A DNA stretch of 36,575 nucleotides, taken from positions 1 to 36,575 of the IMG/VR virus record IMGVR_UViG_3300029309_000121, one strand, 5' to 3'. The notes below the pieces were generated by a model. It was given only the letters and a program-made list of their open reading frames with translations, had not been told where the DNA came from and searched no databases. The position numbers were made by a program, and so were the translations under genes. Shown here piece after piece: positions 31,636-36,575 of the stretch (the first letter of the stretch is position 1; every line of letters starts with the position of its first letter). The stretch comes from a virus.

Positions 31636-31929
31636 ATGAAATTATTAACAAAAGAACTTTTAAAAAAGTTACCTCCTCTCGGTCATTCAATTAAATCTAA
31701 AGAGGAACCCCAAGCTATTGTTAAATGGTTTACACCTGATTCAAATTGGACTTGGTATGTTGCTGAATACAACCCTAAAAATGGTATGTGTTGGGGCTTA
31801 GTTGACGGATTTGAAAAAGAGTTTGGCTATTTCACAATTGATGAAATAAAAAAATGTAGAGGTCCATTAAAACTACCTATTGAAAGAGATATGTGGTTTG
31901 AAACATGTAATCTTAATTCTTTAAAATAA
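31636..31929 (+). CDS. DUF2958 protein
   Basis: 97 residues, a full-length match in pattern to DUF2958: 'MKLLTKELLKKLPPLG', 'IVKWFTPDSNWTWYVAEYNP', 'FGYFTIDEIKKCRGP' and 'LPIERDMWFE'. This family is frequent on plasmids and phages, often near DNA-handling genes, and has no proven activity. First gene of the rightward early operon; its start codon overlaps the ACCCGCA motif. It overlaps the next small ORF by one base (TAATG). Confidence 0.88.
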   Translation: MKLLTKELLKKLPPLGHSIKSKEEPQAIVKWFTPDSNWTWYVAEYNPKNGMCWGLVDGFEKEFGYFTIDEIKKCRGPLKLPIERDMWFETCNLNSLK

Positions 31930-32060
31930 TGCAGAATTTATTTATGCTATTAGCAGCCTCAGGGCTGCTTTTTACTTCCATTTCATCTTCTTTAGATAAA
32001 AGCACTCAAATTCATTGTGCTAATGGAATACAAACAGCTTGTGAATATTTATCAAAATGA
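31929..32060 (+). CDS. Small probable secreted peptide
   Basis: 43 residues. The N-terminal about 20 residues (MQNLFMLLAASGLLFTSISS) look like a signal sequence or a single membrane span; the rest has two Cys (CANGIQTAC) that could form a disulfide. It is coupled by TAATG to DUF2958 and by ATGA to the next gene. A terminator-like hairpin lies inside its coding region. Export of an early peptide might serve superinfection exclusion; this is speculative. Confidence 0.6.
   Translation: MQNLFMLLAASGLLFTSISSSLDKSTQIHCANGIQTACEYLSK
31952..31973 (+). terminator. Terminator-like hairpin within a small gene
   Basis: AGCAGCC (952-958), loop TCAG, GGCTGCT (963-969), then TTTT and A: a perfect 7-bp GC-rich stem followed by U residues. 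It could terminate or attenuate rightward transcription just after DUF2958. It lies in the coding frame of the small secreted peptide. Confidence 0.6.
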
Positions 32061-32347
32061 AAACAGTTAAAGCTATAGAAGGTACAACTAATGAATTAAA
32101 AGATCATTATTTTTATTTAAGTAATAATTTTTTAATGGCTTGTCCTATTTTGTGTGATGAAGAACCAGATTCTTTTAACGATTCTATTGTTGAAGAATGG
32201 GTTGCTTTAGATGAATTATCACAAGAATCTTTAGTAGAAATATTAGAGATATATAGAAAATTATTTAGTTTAGATTTTCCTTGTGATGAACTTACTAAAG
32301 TTTATGTGCAAGGTCTTAGAACAAAAAAAATTGAGGTTTATGCATGA
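32057..32347 (+). CDS. Unknown small early protein
   Basis: 96 residues, acidic, with 'YFYLSNNFLMACPILCDEEP' (two Cys) and a helical C-terminal half 'LSQESLVEILEIYRKLFSLD'. It lies between the secreted peptide and the exonuclease and overlaps both by four bases. It could be a cofactor of the recombination genes, but nothing in its sequence shows this. Confidence 0.65.
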   Translation: MKTVKAIEGTTNELKDHYFYLSNNFLMACPILCDEEPDSFNDSIVEEWVALDELSQESLVEILEIYRKLFSLDFPCDELTKVYVQGLRTKKIEVYA

Positions 32348-33150
32348 CTAATGCTTTATTTAAAGATGATTTTATTAATGAAAAATTATATAGATCATCA
32401 AGTGATTATTCTGCTAGCGATATAAAGCTAGAAATAAAAACTAATGGTTTTACTTTATGGGATCAAAAACATAATCCTAATACAAGGCCTAAACCACCAA
32501 CAACCGCACTTAAATTAGGTTCAATGCTTCATAAAGCGGTTTTAGAACCTACTGAATTTAACTCTTGTTATCAAGTAATTGAAAATAAAAGGACTAAAGA
32601 AGGTAAAGAAAAAATTATTGAATTAGAAAAAAAAGGTATTGAAGCTATTTCATTTGAAGAAAAAATTCTTTGTAATGATATATGCGACGCTATAGCTAAT
32701 CACCCAATAGCTTCGGAACTTTTTTCAAAAGGTGCACCAGAACAAAGTTTTTTTTGGGATCACGAAGAAACTAATTTACCTCTTAAATGTAGAGCTGATT
32801 GGATTAATGGTGATACTATTATTGATTTAAAAACAACTGCTGAAGGAGGAGCCCATCAAGATAACTTTTCACGTGCAGTTGCAAATTTCTTATATCACGT
32901 ACAATGCGCACATTATTGTGAAGGCATAAATTTAAATAAATTTGTTTTTGTAGCTATTGAAAAAGTTTATCCATTTAATATTGGTATATATGAACTAGAC
33001 TCTGAAACAATTGAAGAAGGTTTACGTTTACAAAAAGAATCGTTAAAAAGAATAAAGTCTTATGTAAAATCCGGAATTTGGCCTGGCTATAACAAACCAA
33101 ATGAAGGAATAAAAACAATTAGCATACCTTATTGGGCATTTAAAAAATGA
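32344..33150 (+). CDS. PD-(D/E)XK exonuclease (RecE C-terminal type)
   Basis: 268 residues. The catalytic core is visible: 'LKLGSMLHKAVLEP' near 57-70, Asp152 (CRADWI), Asp161 and Lys163 in 'DTIIDLKTT', and the downstream helix 'RAVANFLYHVQCAHYCEG' with the Gln typical of RecB-like nucleases. It degrades double-stranded ends to leave single-stranded DNA for the annealing protein encoded next. Overlaps the erf gene by four bases (ATGA). Confidence 0.9.
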   Translation: MTNALFKDDFINEKLYRSSSDYSASDIKLEIKTNGFTLWDQKHNPNTRPKPPTTALKLGSMLHKAVLEPTEFNSCYQVIENKRTKEGKEKIIELEKKGIEAISFEEKILCNDICDAIANHPIASELFSKGAPEQSFFWDHEETNLPLKCRADWINGDTIIDLKTTAEGGAHQDNFSRAVANFLYHVQCAHYCEGINLNKFVFVAIEKVYPFNIGIYELDSETIEEGLRLQKESLKRIKSYVKSGIWPGYNKPNEGIKTISIPYWAFKK

Positions 33151-33794
33151 CTGAAACTAATCCTAAAATAGCTTTTATAAAAGCACTACAAAAAGCACAA
33201 AAAGAATTTCCTACTTTAGGAAAATCTAAACATGTAAATCAAGGTGCATTTGGATATGATTATTTACCACTTGAACAAATGCTTTCTTTAATACAACCTG
33301 TTTTACATAACAATGGTTTTCATTTATCTCAACTTTTTGGTTATACGCCAACAGGTGAAACTTTGATAAAAACTAAATTAGTTCATAAAGAAGGACATGA
33401 AGAAGTAAGTGAATTGCCTTTATTTTTACCACCACGAGATTTACAAAAGAAAAATGAAGCTCATGTTTGGGGTGGTTCTGTAACCTATCAAAGAAGATAT
33501 AGTATTAAATTAATTCTTGGTCTTGAAACTGATATGGATAATAATATGGAAATAGAAGAGGAAAAGCCTAAAAAAGAAAAAGCTAAAAAAGAAGAGTCAA
33601 AAGCACCTGTAAGTCAAAAATCTACTACTTTTGTTTTAGCTCAAGATGCTATTGCTCAATGTACTGTATTAAATAAACTTGATTCAATGAGTAACAGCAT
33701 AGGAGATAGATTAAACGAAGGAAAAATTAATGATGCTGAATATCGTAAATTATTAGATTTATTAGAAAAAAAATATACTGAATTAACAAAATAA
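33147..33794 (+). CDS. erf: ERF-family single-strand annealing protein
   Basis: 215 residues. ERF marks: 'FIKALQKAQKEFPTLGKSKH', 'YDYLPLEQMLSLIQPVLHNNGF' and 'AHVWGGSVTYQRRYSIKLILGL', the last being the conserved 'GSxxTYxxRYxLxxxLGL' box. The C-terminal third is a Lys/Glu linker plus helix. It anneals complementary strands produced by the neighbouring exonuclease in recombination and repair. Ends with a one-base overlap to the HTH gene. Confidence 0.92.
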   Translation: MTETNPKIAFIKALQKAQKEFPTLGKSKHVNQGAFGYDYLPLEQMLSLIQPVLHNNGFHLSQLFGYTPTGETLIKTKLVHKEGHEEVSELPLFLPPRDLQKKNEAHVWGGSVTYQRRYSIKLILGLETDMDNNMEIEEEKPKKEKAKKEESKAPVSQKSTTFVLAQDAIAQCTVLNKLDSMSNSIGDRLNEGKINDAEYRKLLDLLEKKYTELTK

Positions 33795-34027
33795 TGACTG
33801 ATAAATTATATTTAACTACTAAAGATTTAGCTTATAGATATGGTTTAAAACCTTCAACAATTAAAAGTTGGAGGGATAAAACTAAAGCCGGAAAAAAAAC
33901 CGGTCCTATATGGTACGAATTAAAAAAAAATCATTTGGCTATAGGTGATCCTCGAGTCAGATACGAACTTCATCAAGTTTTAGCTTGGGAAGAAACTAAC
34001 AACATTACTCCAATTAATTCTTTTTAA
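33794..34027 (+). CDS. Small HTH DNA-binding protein (AlpA/MerR-like)
   Basis: 77 residues. 'LYLTTKDLAYRYGLKPSTIK' followed by 'SWRDKTKAGKKTGPIWYELK' and 'DPRVRYELHQVLAWEE' is the pattern of small winged HTH proteins of the AlpA/HTH_17 type ('sequence-specific helix, then wing, then W.E end'). Such proteins act as transcription regulators or excisionases; no integrase is present, so a regulator is more likely. Confidence 0.8.
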   Translation: MTDKLYLTTKDLAYRYGLKPSTIKSWRDKTKAGKKTGPIWYELKKNHLAIGDPRVRYELHQVLAWEETNNITPINSF

Positions 34028-34030
34028 ATT

Positions 34031-34378
34031 ATGGCTTACAAACAATTTAACCCTGCACTTTCAATTCCAGTAAATTTTTCAGTTAGAGATAATCCCTATC
34101 CAAACAGTAAAGAAAAATTTCCAAAACAATTAAGAATTTTTGTTCCAAAAAGTACTATAGATGAATGGTGCACTCACTTACAAAATGCAAAAAGTGAGGG
34201 TGATTGGAAAACTGGAAAAGTACGTAACATGGAAACTGGTCAGTCTGAAGAAGTAGAAGGAATTTTTATTAACGGAATGGGTAGAAAAAGTACTTATGAA
34301 GAAGATGAAGATTCATGTTTTGGTACTATAAATCCTAGAAAAATTGAATTACACGAATCAGAGGATATACCATTTTGA
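34031..34378 (+). CDS. SSB-like protein with acidic DIPF tail
   Basis: 115 residues. The C-terminus 'HESEDIPF' matches the acidic tip of bacterial SSB proteins, which recruits DNA-repair partners. The body 'FNPALSIPVNFSVRDNPYPN...PKQLRIFVPKSTIDEWC' is beta-rich but does not show a clear OB-fold consensus that I can read. Position after exonuclease and ERF genes, as in many Exo-annealase-SSB modules, supports ssDNA binding. Confidence 0.65.
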   Translation: MAYKQFNPALSIPVNFSVRDNPYPNSKEKFPKQLRIFVPKSTIDEWCTHLQNAKSEGDWKTGKVRNMETGQSEEVEGIFINGMGRKSTYEEDEDSCFGTINPRKIELHESEDIPF

Positions 34379-34521
34379 ATCAAAAAGAATATGAAATGGC
34401 TATGTCACAATTAAATGATCGGTGGTTAATAGAATCAACTATGACTGAAAATGATTATTTACAAAATAAAAAAGCTATTGAAATTGAATATTTAAAAACT
34501 AAATTTAATTCAAATGAATAG
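34375..34521 (+). CDS. Small unknown ORF, likely TTG start
   Basis: 48 residues (MNQKEYEMAMSQLNDRWLIE and a charged helix). TTG at 34375 overlaps the SSB-like stop by four bases (TTGA); an ATG at 34396 is an alternative. Its end overlaps the next gene by eight bases. It fills an otherwise empty interval; helical, acidic, no family recognised. Confidence 0.6.
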   Translation: MNQKEYEMAMSQLNDRWLIESTMTENDYLQNKKAIEIEYLKTKFNSNE

Positions 34522-35167
34522 AATAACTATTCCAAATATTACTTTTAATAAACATAATATGACCGTTTCTAATACTGGAAGCGGTACTATATCTACTTTT
34601 CCAAGTACTTTTGAAACTGATACAAGACCAAAACATGAAAAGTTTTTTGGAATGTCAGAAGATGAAATTTATAAAGAATATGGTTTAGTTTTTACTAAAA
34701 CAAACATATCTATTGGCGGTGAAATTCAATATAAAATTTCAAGCGATTTTGAAGCTGAATTATGGCTTATCAAAAAAGGTTTTGTTAAATATGTTCGGGG
34801 TAGAAAAGTTTGGCAAGACGAAGCACTTGAGCAAGGGTGGGAAAATGCCTGGACTCCTCCAAAAAATTATAAAGGACCCAAAAATCTTAGAGAGTTAGGC
34901 CATGTTTATTTTGTTGAAAGTCAAGGTTATCACAAAATTGGTAGAGCTACAGCTACTAGAATTAAAGTAAGAATTAAAGAACAATGTCCAGATAAAATAC
35001 TAGCAGTAAGTCCACGTAGAAGTGACTTTAAAAAATTAGAAAGGAAATTACATAAAATGTTTAAAGAAAAAAGAGTTTTAAAATATGAAGTTTTTAGAAA
35101 TCTTAATAAAGAAGATATAAAAATAATTATGAATGAATTAGGCAATAAAATTAATATAGTAATTTAA
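34514..35167 (+). CDS. GIY-YIG/MUG113-like domain protein
   Basis: 217 residues. The C-terminal about 85 residues have the T5orf172/MUG113 pattern: 'GHVYFVESQGYHKIGRATATRI' with Gly-His-Val-Tyr-Phe and 'KIGR', then 'KLERKLHKMFKEKRV' and 'EVFRNLNKEDI'. This is a GIY-YIG-related nuclease-like fold in many phages. The N-terminal half (about 1-120) is of unknown type with Trp-rich 'QGWENAWTPPKNYKG'. It may act on DNA, or it may be catalytically silent; the classical second Tyr is not obvious. Confidence 0.75.
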   Translation: MNRITIPNITFNKHNMTVSNTGSGTISTFPSTFETDTRPKHEKFFGMSEDEIYKEYGLVFTKTNISIGGEIQYKISSDFEAELWLIKKGFVKYVRGRKVWQDEALEQGWENAWTPPKNYKGPKNLRELGHVYFVESQGYHKIGRATATRIKVRIKEQCPDKILAVSPRRSDFKKLERKLHKMFKEKRVLKYEVFRNLNKEDIKIIMNELGNKINIVI

Positions 35168-35171
35168 TTAA

Positions 35172-35327
35172 ATGAAAAAAACTAAATTTCCTGAAAATCC
35201 ATATATTGGAAGAATTTTTTATGATGGAAAAAAAACTTATGAATATATTAATAATCCTTTTTATAATCAAATACCTGGAACAAAACCACAACCAACTTGG
35301 ATTGATATAACTTTAGAATTAAAATGA
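35172..35327 (+). CDS. Small unknown ORF
   Basis: 51 residues: MKKTKFPENPYIGRIFYDGK, then 'TYEYINNPFYNQIPGTKP' and 'TWIDITLELK'. Tyr/Asn/Pro-rich and beta-like. The stop overlaps the following ATG by four bases (ATGA), supporting translation. No family recognised. Confidence 0.65.
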   Translation: MKKTKFPENPYIGRIFYDGKKTYEYINNPFYNQIPGTKPQPTWIDITLELK

Positions 35328-35617
35328 AACGAGAGGAACATTCATCTGCGAAAAAATTAAAATTTTTGCAAGAAAACAGAAGAAAAAATTTAGTAAGATT
35401 ATTACTTGATGTTGAACTTCGTGGAGTTGATCATAAAATATATATTACTAAAGATTCAAGAGCAGACCTAACAGTAAATGATGGGAACTGGATCAATGAC
35501 CATATCAGGACTGCTATTGTTAAACATAACTATGAAATCAATAAGATACCAAAACTACAGGTAAAAGATTTTTCAATAAAGGAAATTAAAGCTTACGAAA
35601 ATTCAAAATGCCAATAG
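35324..35617 (+). CDS. Unknown early protein
   Basis: 97 residues: a basic helix (SSAKKLKFLQENRRKNLVRL) then alpha/beta sequence ('VDHKIYITKDSRADLTVNDG', 'IRTAIVKHNYEINKIPKLQV'). The basic N-terminus could bind nucleic acid. Overlaps the next gene by ten bases. Function unknown. Confidence 0.65.
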   Translation: MKREEHSSAKKLKFLQENRRKNLVRLLLDVELRGVDHKIYITKDSRADLTVNDGNWINDHIRTAIVKHNYEINKIPKLQVKDFSIKEIKAYENSKCQ

Positions 35618-35823
35618 GACAAAAATTCAAAATTAATCAATCTGTGATAAGAAACCATAATATTAGATATTCTGCTAGTAAATATAAACAATATATTGGA
35701 ACAGTTAAAGAAGCTCTTATAAGAAAAAACAAGCTTGGAGTTGCTCAGTATTATTACAGAGTTTTTTGGGAGGATGGAAGATTATCTGAACACGCTCAAC
35801 ATAGTCTTAAATCTATCAAATAA
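35608..35823 (+). CDS. Small unknown basic early protein
   Basis: 71 residues, basic and beta-like: 'FKINQSVIRNHNIRYSASKY', then 'QYIGTVKEALIRKNKLGVAQ' and 'YYRVFWEDGRLSEHAQHSL'. The pattern of a short barrel ('QYIGTV...YYRVFWEDGR') resembles SH3- or KOW-like small barrels, only by style. Last gene of the rightward operon; its last 42 bases overlap the convergent minus-strand gene. Confidence 0.6.
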   Translation: MPIGQKFKINQSVIRNHNIRYSASKYKQYIGTVKEALIRKNKLGVAQYYYRVFWEDGRLSEHAQHSLKSIK

Positions 35824-36096
35824 AGTTTTTTTAATTTTATATTTTTTCTTTTTAATTTTTTTAGTGTCTTTCATTTCCTGTATTGTAACTATCGCTTCAA
35901 GTTCTACAAGCCGACCAAGTAAAGATGCAAGAAATACATCTTGTTTCATTTGATGTCTTATAAGATGAGTACAATATCTCTTGATATTATCGTATTCATC
36001 ACTTTTCATAATTTCTCTACACCTCATTTCAACTGAAAGCTGAAGTTCTGGAGGTGCTGGTTCAATTTCTATATTAAGAAATTTTTCTGGGTTCAT
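35782..36096 (-). CDS. Unknown protein, Lys-rich C-terminus
   Basis: 104 residues: acidic/Pro-rich N-terminus (FLNIEIEPAPPELQLSVEMR), a helical centre with two Cys ('RCREIM', 'RYCTHLIRHQMKQDVFLASLLG') and a Lys-rich tail. Convergent overlap of 42 bases with the rightward operon end. The ATG overlaps the upstream TGA (ATGA). Role unknown. Confidence 0.65.
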   Translation of the reverse strand: MNPEKFLNIEIEPAPPELQLSVEMRCREIMKSDEYDNIKRYCTHLIRHQMKQDVFLASLLGRLVELEAIVTIQEMKDTKKIKKKKYKIKKTLFDRFKTMLSVFR

Positions 36097-36254
36097 TTTA
36101 CTGGAAATAATTTAGCTTTTACTAATTGAACTACCTCGTCATCAATGTCATTATCTGTGAGTTTAACCGCCTCTTCTAATAATAAAATTACCAATTTTCG
36201 CCATGAAGTTGAGGAAAGTAATTTTAATAATAGAGGTTTAAGTATTTTGGACAT
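36093..36254 (-). CDS. Small helical protein
   Basis: 53 residues: 'MSKILKPLLLKLLSSTSWRK' followed by 'LVILLLEEAVKLTDNDID' and 'EVVQLVKAKLFPVK'. Leu-rich amphipathic helix at the N-terminus could lie on a membrane. Coupled by ATGA to the downstream gene. With the next upstream gene (single membrane span) it could form a lysis cassette, but this is inferred from size and neighbours only. Confidence 0.6.
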   Translation of the reverse strand: MSKILKPLLLKLLSSTSWRKLVILLLEEAVKLTDNDIDDEVVQLVKAKLFPVK

Positions 36255-36291
36255 AATTTGTTTATGTGTTCTTTTTCAAACATACCAAACA

Positions 36292-36453
36292 TTATTGAAT
36301 CTTGCCTTCTAAGCGACTTACAGTTTCACTTAATTTATTAAGTCTAAAATAAATATCTCTAATATCTCTTTCTCTTTTGTTACTCATATTAGATAAAGTC
36401 ATTGCTACGGCTGTGATTGCAGCTCCTATTAATGCGGCTTGTACCTCTGGCAT
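36292..36453 (-). CDS. Small membrane protein with coiled coil
   Basis: 53 residues: an Ala-rich hydrophobic N-terminal segment at about 4-22 (VQAALIGAAITAVAMTL) and a charged coiled-coil tail ('IYFRLNKLSETVSRLEGKIQ'). One membrane span plus coil resembles holin-like or XhlA-type proteins in reverse order. First of three coupled leftward genes; faces the gene leaving the window. Confidence 0.65.
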   Translation of the reverse strand: MPEVQAALIGAAITAVAMTLSNMSNKRERDIRDIYFRLNKLSETVSRLEGKIQ

Positions 36454-36499
36454 TGCTTTAATCTATAATTATCTCTATTATTGTAAATAAAAGCGTATT

Positions 36500-36575
36500 A
36501 TGGCAGATAAAATAGCCGAAAAAGTGCAAATAGAGGATGAAAAGCCCGATTATCAAGAAAAAATTACTTTTTTAG
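36500..36575 (+). CDS. N-terminal fragment of a gene running off the window
   Basis: 25 codons: MADKIAEKVQIEDEKPDYQE then KITFL, a charged start with no signal sequence. The last single base plus the first two bases of the window give GCA and continue in the frame of the ORF at position 3, so the two may be one gene in a circular genome. If not, it is a separate gene whose end is outside the window. Confidence 0.55.
   Translation, partial: MADKIAEKVQIEDEKPDYQEKITFL

Overview
This window looks like an essentially complete genome of a lambda-organised siphovirus from an AT-rich marine host. By eye it is roughly one third G+C. Several small proteins, the fibre repeats and the 'FDIDM...' and 'FRDAW' proteins resemble those of marine picocyanobacterial phages, so Prochlorococcus or Synechococcus is the best host guess. 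This is an inference, because no host-specific metabolic gene is present. The plus-strand ORF entering at the left edge and the plus-strand ORF leaving at the right edge are in the same frame if the ends are joined, which would fit a circularly permuted genome, with a caveat given in the findings.

Layout. (1) 1-763: the end of a plus-strand gene of unknown function, then about 290 bp with no gene but strong RNA-like secondary structure. (2) 764-29309, minus strand, one long tightly coupled operon. Read in its direction of transcription it holds: a replication initiator-like gene with an embedded iteron cluster; a Cys-containing protein; a ParB-like nuclease; a C5 cytosine methyltransferase; TerS, TerL, a DUF4055-type portal and an SPP1 gp7/Mu F-type minor head protein; a run of six very small Lys/Arg-rich proteins; scaffold, major capsid protein, head-tail adaptors and closure proteins; tail terminator, major tail protein, frameshifted tail chaperones and tape measure; minor tail proteins M, L, K, I and J; and finally tail fibres (one with an S74 intramolecular chaperone) and small membrane or coiled-coil proteins. 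(3) 29308-29742: rusA on the plus strand, diverging from the replication gene at a shared CATG, followed by a cloverleaf-like inverted-repeat element. (4) 29858-31482: a minus-strand early operon of small unknown proteins, one with DUF3085-like features. (5) 31483-31635: a divergent regulatory region. (6) 31636-35823: a plus-strand early operon with DUF2958, a small secreted peptide, a RecE-type PD-(D/E)XK exonuclease, an ERF annealing protein, a small HTH protein, an SSB-like protein with an acidic ...DIPF tail, a GIY-YIG/MUG113-like protein and small ORFs. (7) 35782-36453: three small minus-strand genes, then the plus-strand gene that runs off the window.

Together the genes suggest theta-type initiation at lambda-like iterons inside the initiator gene. 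Exo + ERF + SSB-like + RusA would recombine and resolve DNA, perhaps making concatemers, for packaging by TerS/TerL. No DNA or RNA polymerase, helicase, integrase or clear endolysin is visible, so host machinery must be used heavily. Nine genes too short for routine ORF calling are added here, and most of them are translationally coupled to their neighbours by ATGA or TAATG overlaps.

The strongest non-gene signals are five iteron copies read in two different frames within the initiator gene, a structured RNA candidate at about 453-745, a -1 programmed frameshift site in the tail chaperone gene, three phased 9-bp repeats upstream of the capsid gene, and a four-armed inverted-repeat element after rusA.
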